14,167 nucleotides of DNA from Deltaproteobacteria bacterium (GTDB taxonomy: Bacteria > Desulfobacterota > Desulfobaccia > Desulfobaccales > 0-14-0-80-60-11). Of this stretch, positions 7,134 to 13,153 are shown piece by piece (position 1 is the stretch's first letter; the number at the start of each line of letters is the position of its first letter). Made by a program: the position numbers and the translations under genes. The stretch covers positions 1-14,167 of the forward strand of contig JAMCQY010000109.1 in the NCBI GenBank assembly GCA_023381945.1, given 5' to 3'. The notes under the pieces were generated by a model. It ran no database searches. It was not told where the DNA came from and worked only from the letters and a program-made list of their open reading frames with translations.

Positions 7134-7142
7134 GTCTTCTCC

Positions 7143-8003
7143 TTATTCCACGGCCTTGAGTTCTCGAATGCGCCAGTCGCCGTTCTCTCGGATGAACCGT
7201 ACCTGGTAGGTCTGGGTGGCGCTGGAAAGTTCCTGGTTATTACGGTTGCGGACGTCCATATACCAGGTGACCCAGGCGAGGGCGTTATTGGCGTCGATGG
7301 GCTGGACCTTGTCCACCGTAAAGACCAGGTTGTCATAGTCGTAGTTGTCCCAGGCTTTCAAAGTCTCTTGGCGCTTCTGGTCGGCATTTGGAAAGCTGGC
7401 GGAATAGACCTTCATAAATTCGTCGATATTTTTTTTCAACTGAGCATCCCGCAGCGTAGACAGCACTTTTTGTAATTCACCTTGCAGTGTTTCAGCGGGA
7501 GCGGCAGTCGTCGGACCAGGCGCCGTTGGACCAGGCGCCGTTGGGGCAGGCGCTGCCGGGGGCGATGGAGCCCCGGCCTGGGGCGCCGGGCCGGAGGGGG
7601 CCGTCGGTGGGCCGGTGCGGCTGAAGACGATGATTAAAAGGATGACAATGATAATGCCGGCTACAGCCAGAGCGCCGATGACCCAGGACGGCAGGGCTTG
7701 GGGCGCCGGGGCGGCAGGGGGCTTGGGAGCCGGTTCGGGTGGAGGCGTCTCAGCAGGAGCCGCCCCTGGAGGAGGCTTCTCTTTAGGAGAAGCCGCGACG
7801 GGAGCCGGTTTGATCTTCTCGGGCGCTTCTCCTTTCAAGGGCGCGTCACATTCATGGCAGAATTCCTGGCGCGGCGAAACCCTGACTCCGCATTGAGGGC
7901 AGAAGGTATCTCCCTCTTCCGGATGCAACAAGAAACTGCCGCACACGCTGCAATAGCGCTGCCCTTTGTCATATTCGGTCTGGCAATGGGGGCATTGGGG
8001 CAT
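7143..8003 (-). CDS. Double zinc-ribbon, single-pass membrane protein with NTF2-like domain (module copy A)
   Basis: This 286-residue protein has, in order: two zinc ribbons with CxxC pairs (Cys4/7 with 18/21, and Cys35/38 with 49/52), a Pro/Ala-rich linker, a transmembrane helix at about 107-127, a second Pro/Ala/Gly linker, and an NTF2-like domain at about 172-284 (YSASFPN, AWVTWYMDVR, FIRENGDWRI). The ribbons should be cytoplasmic and the NTF2-like domain periplasmic, so the protein links both sides of the membrane. I do not recognise a named family. Its C-terminal domain is paralogous to that at 5565-6191. The ATG at 8003 has a perfect GGAGGTGA ribosome binding site (8014-8007) four bases upstream, and a good promoter lies at 8056-8084. 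It is the first gene of module copy A. Confidence 0.87.
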   Translation of the reverse strand: MPQCPHCQTEYDKGQRYCSVCGSFLLHPEEGDTFCPQCGVRVSPRQEFCHECDAPLKGEAPEKIKPAPVAASPKEKPPPGAAPAETPPPEPAPKPPAAPAPQALPSWVIGALAVAGIIIVILLIIVFSRTGPPTAPSGPAPQAGAPSPPAAPAPTAPGPTAPGPTTAAPAETLQGELQKVLSTLRDAQLKKNIDEFMKVYSASFPNADQKRQETLKAWDNYDYDNLVFTVDKVQPIDANNALAWVTWYMDVRNRNNQELSSATQTYQVRFIRENGDWRIRELKAVE

Positions 8004-8055
8004 GATTCACCTCCGGTGCAAGGTGGAGACCGGAAAACGCAGTTGCTCCGAGGCC

Positions 8056-8084
8056 ATGAAACCGCAAAACCCTAAAATTGTCAA
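8056..8084 (-). promoter_or_regulatory. Sigma-70 promoter of module copy A
   Basis: On the minus strand a perfect -35 TTGACA (8084-8079) is followed after 17 bases by TTTCAT (8061-8056), which matches the -10 at 4 of 6 positions. An AT-rich stretch lies just upstream (AATTAAAAAATTA). A start near 8049 gives a leader of about 45 bases that ends in the strong ribosome binding site at 8014-8007. Confidence 0.6.
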
Positions 8085-8179
8085 TAATTTTTTAATTTAG
8101 TGAACTTGTGAACTTCGGCAGAGACGACCAAAACAGGGAGATTTAGGATTAAGAAACAGGGCCGATTTCCCTTTGGCAG

Positions 8180-8419
8180 TCATGACTTGGTTGGTTTTAA
8201 GGGGATGTTAAGCTCCCGAATGCCGCCAATTACGCCCTCCGGCATTTGCAGCTCCAACATGAGGCGGTGACTGTGGCCGTGCTCGCAGATGTAAGTGTGG
8301 CTATAGCCATCGACGGGGAGATTGGCGATGACCTCCCGCATCACCTGGGCCTCAGGCCCGTTATATTTGAGCCGCCGCAGCAGGTGCACATCACAGCCGA
8401 AATCGGTAATCACCAGCAT
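8180..8419 (-). CDS. Small protein of unknown function
   Basis: This 79-residue reading frame starts with ATG and has a plausible ribosome binding site (AGAGG) about nine bases upstream. The product is mixed in charge, with a His-rich centre (YSHTYICEHGHSHRLMLEL) that could bind metal, and two Cys residues (9 and 45). It looks coherent, with hydrophobic strand-like segments (HRLMLELQMP, GIRELNIPL) as in a small cytosolic domain. I do not recognise it. Neighbours give no clue: it lies between the SH3 module promoter and the methyltransferase gene, on their strand. Confidence 0.55.
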   Translation of the reverse strand: MLVITDFGCDVHLLRRLKYNGPEAQVMREVIANLPVDGYSHTYICEHGHSHRLMLELQMPEGVIGGIRELNIPLKPTKS

Positions 8420-8705
8420 TCTGAGGGCCTCTTTGCCATGTGCAATGGCAGAAATGGGGGCTCAATCGCGCAAGCAGCAAGCCGCAATTCCCATATCGGC
8501 CGGGAAAGCCATAAATGTGCCGATATCGCCCAGAATTCTTTTGAGGTTAGACAAGGCCCAGCCACTTTTCATTAAACGGGGCTGGCCAATAATCTTATCG
8601 GTTTGCCGGGAAATTTCCTGAAGAAATAAAAACTGTCTGGATTGAAAAAGACGGAGATAGAAGACCTGGCCCAAAAAAAGTCTCTTTCTAGTCTTCAGTC
8701 CCCGG
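8420..8705. other. Gene-poor stretch with a doubtful 70-codon frame
   Basis: No gene can be supported here. A minus-strand frame at 8674-8462 would give 70 residues beginning from TTG, with no clear ribosome binding site; the product has no recognisable motif. The stretch may be a decayed gene or untranslated leader of the small gene at 8180-8419. Confidence 0.3.
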
Positions 8706-9326
8706 TTATTTCCCCAGCCGCCAGGCTACCCAGTTGAAGCTGATCCCCGGCGGCAACTCAGGGTGATAGAACTCCTTGACCAGGCGGCGCTTTCGTGACC
8801 AACCAAGATTTTGGTAACCTTCCAGCAGGAGGTTCTCCTGGTTATCGCGAAACCCCGCCAGAATCAAGTGGCCCGCGGCCGCGGCCAAACGGTCCAGTTC
8901 CTTCACCTTGTCCAGCTGCACTTCCCAGGGAAGGTTGGCCAGGACCAGGTCAAATGGGACTCCGATGGCTTCGGTGGAGCCTTGCACTGCCAGGATTGAG
9001 CCGGCCAGACCATTTTGCCGGGCGTTTTCCCGGGTGGCCCGGGCCGCGGCCAAGGCAAGATCTATCGCCACTACCTGGGGAACTCCCAGGGCTGCGGCCG
9101 CCAGGCTCAGCACCCCGGCGCCGCAGCCCACATCGAGCAGGCGGTTTGCCGGCGCCTCCTCCAGGGCCTCCCGAAGCAGGTCCAGGCAAAGGCGGGTGCT
9201 GGGATGACCGGGAGGAAAGGCATCATTGCTCTGCACCGTTAGCACCTGTTCCCCGGCTTCAGTCTGCTGCGGCAGCCGGGTCCGGAGCACCAACCGGGGA
9301 GACAGGCGGTAAGACCAACCATTCAC
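8706..9326 (-). CDS. Class I SAM-dependent methyltransferase, PrmA-like catalytic domain
   Basis: The 206-residue product carries the methyltransferase core alone. Motif I is LLDVGCGAGVL (residues 63-73), the acidic end of strand 2 is Asp89 (VVAIDLA), and motif IV is ANLPWEV (130-136). The segment AFPPGHPSTRLCLDLL (36-51) matches the PrmA region usually written FGTGxHxTT, so the closest known group is ribosomal protein L11 methyltransferase. PrmA itself is about 290 residues with an extra N-terminal substrate-binding domain, which is missing here, so the target may be different. The NLPW motif recalls the NPPY motif of N- and glutamine-methyltransferases. The start is GTG at 9326, with AGG about 12 bases upstream. 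Confidence 0.82.
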   Translation of the reverse strand: MNGWSYRLSPRLVLRTRLPQQTEAGEQVLTVQSNDAFPPGHPSTRLCLDLLREALEEAPANRLLDVGCGAGVLSLAAAALGVPQVVAIDLALAAARATRENARQNGLAGSILAVQGSTEAIGVPFDLVLANLPWEVQLDKVKELDRLAAAAGHLILAGFRDNQENLLLEGYQNLGWSRKRRLVKEFYHPELPPGISFNWVAWRLGK

Positions 9327-9396
9327 TGATTTTTACCTGCCAAAATCATGAAAATGTCCTGGTAGCCCGGGGGCTTAACTTGGAGGATTCTTATAG

Positions 9397-9416
9397 GGGC
9401 GGTTCTCGAACCGCCC
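9397..9416. repeat. GC-rich palindrome (REP-like unit)
   Basis: GGGCGGTTC (9397-9405) and GAACCGCCC (9408-9416) form a perfect nine-pair inverted repeat around two bases, within the context TAGGGGCGG...CCGCCCTCC. It has the same core as the palindromes at 3711-3732 and 14071-14099. It would lie in the leader of the methyltransferase transcript. Confidence 0.75.
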
Positions 9417-9484
9417 TCCATGCTTCATTATAATAGATCAGAGACGAAAACAAGGCGATGATATTAGACCGCTGCGAAAATCAT

Positions 9485-9535
9485 GGAGAACAGCCGCCCT
9501 CGGCTGTATTTTGCAGGCGAGGGCGCCTGCTCTCC
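9485..9535. repeat. Double-hairpin inverted repeat element with compensatory changes
   Basis: An outer stem GGAGA (9485-9489) / TCTCC (9531-9535) encloses two hairpins. Hairpin 1 is ACAGCCG (9490-9496) / CGGCTGT (9501-9507) around CCCT. Hairpin 2 is GCAGGCG (9513-9519) / CGCCTGC (9524-9530) around AGGG. The reverse complement of the right half matches the left half except at two base pairs, and both changes keep pairing (A-T to G-C and C-G to G-C). This is the architecture of BIME/REP pairs. Confidence 0.8.
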
Positions 9536-9644
9536 AATATATCGTGTTTAATGAGATACCGGGCATATTGAAAGGGATTTTCGCGAGGTCTCGTTATTTC
9601 TACCGCGTCTCCCGTCCCCGGTCTTCCGTATGCTTTTAAATACA

Positions 9645-9673
9645 TTGAGGCCCACGGCGCTTTGCATTATAAT
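9645..9673 (+). promoter_or_regulatory. Sigma-70 promoter for the PPDK-like gene
   Basis: TTGAGG (9645-9650), a 17-base spacer, and a perfect TATAAT (9668-9673) precede the gene. Transcription should begin near 9680, giving a leader of about 30 bases with the ribosome binding site AGAGGA at 9696-9701 and the GTG start at 9710. Confidence 0.6.
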
Positions 9674-9709
9674 TTAAAAGGAATAATCTTTACTTAGAGG
9701 AAAAGCGGC

Positions 9710-12238
9710 GTGGCTGCGGCCCTGCGCAAATTGAAAAACTGGCTCAACCGCAAGAACCGGCCCTCCCGGCCGGTCTCTTTGGGGCCGCCGCCGGCGCTAC
9801 TGGAGCGTTATTTACAGTACAAACGTCTCCTGGCGGCCAACAGCGCCATTCTCACCACTGTGGCCGACCTCCAGGTCAAGGTGAGCGAAGGTTTCCTCTT
9901 TGATATGCACTATGTGCGCCAGGCCTGCGAGCGCCTGGGTCAGGAAGTGGAGACCCTGGTGGCGGCCCTGCTGGCCATGTCGGGCGGCCGCTATTCGGGA
10001 CTGGAAGAGGCTCGGCGCCGGGTTATGCAACTGGTGGCCGAGGATTTGGCCGTGGGCATCAAGCTGACGCCGGTGCCCCTGACCCTGCCTCTGGAAGAAG
10101 TTCGGGAAGGCAGTTTCTACGGGGGCAAGGCCGAGAAGCTTGGGGAACTCACCCGGCTGGGGCTCAAGGTGCCCGCCGGCTTCGGGGTGAGCGCCTATGC
10201 TCAGAAGCTTTTCTTTGAGATCGCCGGCCTGGAAGCCTTCATCCGCAAGTCTATTTCCCAGTCTCACATCCGCGACCTGGAGAGCCTGCGGGAGGCGGGC
10301 GAGGCCATCCGGGAACGGGTCATGGCCCAGGAACTGCCGGAGGATCTGACCCGGGAGATTACCAAGCGGCTGGCCGACTTGACCGCGGACCGGGTGGCGG
10401 TGCGCTCCTCCGCCCTTCAGGAAGACAGCCAGTTCAGCTTTGCCGGCCAATTTGAGACCATCCTCAACGTACCCCGCGATCGAGTGATAGAGCGCTACAA
10501 GGAGGTCATCGCCTCTCAGTTCACTCCCCGGTCCCTGTACTATTGCCACACCAGCGGCTTTTCCTATCAGGAGCTGGCCATGGGGGTGGTGGTCATGGAG
10601 ATGGTGCCCGCGGTAACCGCCGGCGTCATCTACACCGACGACCCCCGGGGCGGCGACGCCACCATCATTAATGCGGTGTGCGGTTTGGGCTCCCTGGCCG
10701 TGGGCGGCGTGGTGGAGCCGGATATCTTCCGGGTGGAGGAGGGCCGGTTGGTTGCCAGTCACGTGGGGGAAAAGGTCCGGATGCATGTGCCGGCCCCCGA
10801 AGGCGGCATCCTGGACCGGGATATCCCGGCTGAACGCCTGGGGCCGAGTCTGTCGGAGGACCAGGTCCTGAATCTGACGACCCTGGGCCGGATTATCAAG
10901 CAGCATTTCGGCGGCCCCCAGGATATCGAGTGGGCCCTGGGGCCGGACGATTTGTTTTATATGCTCCAGGCCCGGCGTTTGCGGGTCAGCCGGCAGTTGC
11001 GCACCGATTATCTGCCGCCCAAGATTAAAACCGCCGAGACGCTCCTGGAAAACGGCATCGTCGCATCCCGGGGCGCGGCGGTGGGCAGGGTTTATCATCT
11101 CAAGGAAGAAGATCTCAAGGAAATTCCCCGGGGCGTGGTGTTGGTCACCAGCCAGGCCTTGCCGGGGTACGCCCTGGCGGTGGGCCGGGCCGTGGCGGTG
11201 GTCTCCGAGGCCGGCAGCGCCACCAGCCACCTGGCCACGGTCCTTAGAGAAGCCCGGGTGCCTGCGGTCTTCGGCGCCAAAGGGGCTTTGGAAAAGCTGT
11301 CGCCGGGCGACGTGGTCACTGTGGATGCCTATTACGGCAACGTCTATGCCGGCAAGGTGGCCGAGCTTCTCAGGATGCCCCGGGGCGGCGACGAAGTGGT
11401 GCGCCAGAGCCGGGCCTTCCGAGTGCTGGAGCGGGCTCTGAAGCACATCACCCCCCTGAACCTCCTGGACCCCCGGTCCGAGGACTTCCGGCCCGAGGCC
11501 TGCCGCACCTACCATGACATCACCCGCTTTGCCCACGAAAAGGCCATGGAGGAGCTCTTCGAGATGTCCTCCGGCCGGGGGGCGGCTGATGGCAGCCGGC
11601 GGCTGGTGAGCCATCTACCCATTGACCTTTATCTCATCGACCTGGGGGGCGGCCTGGCCCCGGAAGCCGCGGGCCTTACCCAGGTCAGGCCCGAGCACCT
11701 GCGCTCCCGGCCCATGGGCGCCTACTGGCAGGGCGTGGCCGCGGTGGGCTGGAAAGGCCCAAAGCCCGTGGACCTGGCGGGTTTCCTCTCCGTGGTGATG
11801 AGCGCCGCCACCGATACCAATGTCCGGGAAAAGCTCCACGAAAAGAATTTTGCCATCATCACCGACGACTACCTGAACCTGTCCAACCGCCTGGGCTTTC
11901 ATTTCGCCACCGTCGAGGCCTTTCTGGGAGCTCCGGATAACAGCTACATCAGTTTCACCTTTTACGGCGGCGGGGCGGAGTTGACCCGCCGGATGCGCCG
12001 GGTGCGCTTTCTGTCCCTGGTCTTGCAGCACCTGGGTTTCCGGGTGGAGGTCAAGGAGGATTCCATCACTGCCCGGATCGATGCCCTGGAGCCGGCGATC
12101 CTGGAAAAGAAGCTGGAAATCCTGGGCCGCCTGATGATGGTGAGCAAACAACTGGATATGGTAATGCTCTCCGACGACGAGGCCGACCGCTATTACCAGG
12201 AATTCATCAGCAGCGGGTATAATCTGGAGCGGGGGTAG
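9710..12238 (+). CDS. PEP/pyruvate-dikinase-like phosphotransferase without the PEP barrel
   Basis: This 842-residue protein has four parts: a helical N-terminal region (about 1-125) with a basic start; a PPDK N-terminal ATP-grasp region (about 135-425) with YGGKAEKLGELTRLGL, RVAVRSSALQEDS (RSS at 232-234) and the closing PQDIEWAL...MLQARRLR; a swivelling phosphohistidine domain (about 445-550) with SEAGSATSHLAT, His507 being the expected phosphate carrier; and a C-terminal region of about 285 residues that I do not recognise. The TIM-barrel PEP/pyruvate-binding domain of PEP synthase is absent, so it is not an ordinary PEP synthase. Rifampin phosphotransferase has a comparable His-domain logic but a different order. 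The GTG start at 9710 has AGAGGA eight bases upstream. A receiver protein follows downstream. The phosphate acceptor is unknown. Confidence 0.85.
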   Translation: MAAALRKLKNWLNRKNRPSRPVSLGPPPALLERYLQYKRLLAANSAILTTVADLQVKVSEGFLFDMHYVRQACERLGQEVETLVAALLAMSGGRYSGLEEARRRVMQLVAEDLAVGIKLTPVPLTLPLEEVREGSFYGGKAEKLGELTRLGLKVPAGFGVSAYAQKLFFEIAGLEAFIRKSISQSHIRDLESLREAGEAIRERVMAQELPEDLTREITKRLADLTADRVAVRSSALQEDSQFSFAGQFETILNVPRDRVIERYKEVIASQFTPRSLYYCHTSGFSYQELAMGVVVMEMVPAVTAGVIYTDDPRGGDATIINAVCGLGSLAVGGVVEPDIFRVEEGRLVASHVGEKVRMHVPAPEGGILDRDIPAERLGPSLSEDQVLNLTTLGRIIKQHFGGPQDIEWALGPDDLFYMLQARRLRVSRQLRTDYLPPKIKTAETLLENGIVASRGAAVGRVYHLKEEDLKEIPRGVVLVTSQALPGYALAVGRAVAVVSEAGSATSHLATVLREARVPAVFGAKGALEKLSPGDVVTVDAYYGNVYAGKVAELLRMPRGGDEVVRQSRAFRVLERALKHITPLNLLDPRSEDFRPEACRTYHDITRFAHEKAMEELFEMSSGRGAADGSRRLVSHLPIDLYLIDLGGGLAPEAAGLTQVRPEHLRSRPMGAYWQGVAAVGWKGPKPVDLAGFLSVVMSAATDTNVREKLHEKNFAIITDDYLNLSNRLGFHFATVEAFLGAPDNSYISFTFYGGGAELTRRMRRVRFLSLVLQHLGFRVEVKEDSITARIDALEPAILEKKLEILGRLMMVSKQLDMVMLSDDEADRYYQEFISSGYNLERG

Positions 12239-12275
12239 ACGGGGGACGGGAGACCGGAGACGGGAGACGGAAGTA
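12239..12275. repeat. GGGAGACGG-type low-complexity tract
   Basis: A purine-rich imperfect tandem built from GACGGGAGAC units starts at the stop codon of the PPDK-like gene. The same kind of tract in the opposite orientation lies upstream of that gene at 9606-9626. It has no coding potential of note. Confidence 0.6.
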
Positions 12276-12354
12276 GGTTTCCGTTCTCAGATGGGAAATA
12301 GGGTGGCCTGTGGTCGCCCGGAATTCAGCTATATGACATTAAACGGATTTATAC

Positions 12355-12470
12355 ATGCCTCCATTACTAAATAAATATGAAGAAATAACATATGAGAAAC
12401 TCAAAGTCCTCTCGGATGAAAATGGCGCGCGTGTTTTCCCAAAAGTCAGAATTGGATCGAAGCCCTACAG
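12355..12470 (+). pseudogene. AT-rich 5' fragment of an unidentified gene
   Basis: An ATG at 12355 opens a frame whose first 35-40 residues read like a real protein N-terminus (LLNKYEEITYEKLKVLS, then ARVFPKVRI). After that the frame runs on through the ribosome binding site and into the response-regulator gene in the wrong frame, to a stop at 12570. The segment is clearly more AT-rich than its neighbours. ARVFPKVR after a short helix recalls the start of DUF2726-like nuclease-type proteins, but this is weak. Most likely it is a remnant of a transferred gene that ends before about 12480. An intact small protein of 71 residues is possible but less likely. Confidence 0.45.
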
Positions 12471-12518
12471 GATGGGCTCCGAGGCAGATATAGGCATCAG
12501 CGAGGAGGATCACAAAGG

Positions 12519-12935
12519 ATGGGACGAATACTTGCCATCGATGACGAACTGGATATGCTGGCCCTGCTGAAGATGATCATCGAGGGCTATTCCGACCACC
12601 GGGTGACCGCCACCAACAATCCCCTGGAGGCCGCGGAGCTCCTGGGAAAGGAGACCTTCGATCTGATTCTCACCGACCTGAAGATGCCGGGCCTGGACGG
12701 CATGGAGCTTCTGGCCCTGGCCAAAAAGCAGGACGAAGACGCCCTGGTCCTCGTGATCACCGCCTACGGCTCGCTGGAGTCGGCGGAGGAGGCCATGGCC
12801 AAAGGGGCCTTCGACTTCATCACCAAGCCCTTCCGCAAGGAGCAGATCCTGCTGGCCATCGACAAGGCCATGCGCTGGCGGGACCTGGTGCGCCAGAACA
12901 AGGAAATGAAGCAGAAATTGGAAGGTGGCAAGTAG
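12519..12935 (+). CDS. Stand-alone response-regulator receiver (CheY/NtrC-type receiver)
   Basis: This 138-residue protein is a single receiver domain. The acidic pair is Asp8-Asp9 (AIDDE), the phosphorylation site is Asp53 (LILTDLKMPGLDG), the switch Thr is Thr81 (VITAYGS), and Lys103 lies in ITKPF. The C-terminal helix (LLAIDKAMRWRDLVRQNKEMKQKLEGG) resembles the linker that joins NtrC-family receivers to their AAA+ domain, but the protein ends there, so it has no output domain. Phosphorylation should change its contacts with a partner. No histidine kinase lies in the window. The ATG has GAGGAGGAT eight bases upstream. The PPDK-like gene lies just upstream on the same strand. Confidence 0.93.
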   Translation: MGRILAIDDELDMLALLKMIIEGYSDHRVTATNNPLEAAELLGKETFDLILTDLKMPGLDGMELLALAKKQDEDALVLVITAYGSLESAEEAMAKGAFDFITKPFRKEQILLAIDKAMRWRDLVRQNKEMKQKLEGGK

Positions 12936-13005
12936 TTTCTTCATGTATGTCTTTGGATATCAGCATTTCAAGTAAAGCCGCCTACACCCTTGTAAAGAAG
13001 AAATT

Positions 13006-13098
13006 CCCTCCCCCTTGAGGGGGGAGGGTTAGGGTGGGGGTGGCGTCCTCTTCGGCATTCGGAAATAAATTGCCACCCTTCCCCCCAACCCCTTCCCC
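13006..13098. repeat. Opposed G-quadruplex-forming inverted repeats
   Basis: The left unit has a hairpin CCCTCCCCC-TTGA-GGGGGGAGGG (13006-13028) and the four-run motif GGGGGG-A-GGG-TTA-GGG-T-GGGGG (13019-13040) on the plus strand. The right unit has CCC-TT-CCCCCC-AA-CCCC-TT-CCCC (13076-13098), a four-run motif on the minus strand. The two units are inverted relative to each other and are separated by about 35 bases. They lie upstream of the radical SAM gene. Confidence 0.7.
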
Positions 13099-13153
13099 TC
13101 GCAGGGAGGGGGAGTCTTACTGGCTACTGAGAACTGACAACTGGATACTGAAC

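Larger units (their letters stand above)
9327..9709. other. Repeat-rich divergent intergenic region
   Basis: These 383 bases lie between divergent genes and hold no supported gene. They contain a GGGCGGTTC palindrome (9397-9416), a double-hairpin element (9485-9535), a CGTCTCCCGTCCCCGG-type tract (9606-9626), and the plus-strand promoter (9645-9673). A TATAAT on the minus strand (9432-9427) with a weak upstream TTGTTT could serve the methyltransferase gene. Confidence 0.6.

Noticed and set aside
7500..7760. Possible tandem DNA repeat (GGCGCCG-type units)
   Set aside because: These are codons of the Pro/Ala-rich linkers in the zinc-ribbon protein rather than an independent repeat.
8462..8674. 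A 70-codon minus-strand frame with a TTG start
   Set aside because: No clear ribosome binding site, no recognisable motif and no paralogue in the window. It is kept only as a remark on that stretch.
9812..11614. A 600-codon open frame on the minus strand opposite the PPDK-like gene
   Set aside because: The product is low-complexity and rich in His, Gly, Gln and Pro, as expected for the antisense frame of a GC-rich gene. The plus strand shows clear domain motifs over the same bases.
12510..12944. An open frame on the minus strand opposite the receiver gene
   Set aside because: The receiver domain on the plus strand has all catalytic residues; the antisense product has no family features.
13034..13153. 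An upstream in-frame GTG for the radical SAM gene
   Set aside because: The added 40 residues are encoded by the G/C-run repeat and precede the conserved start of the family.
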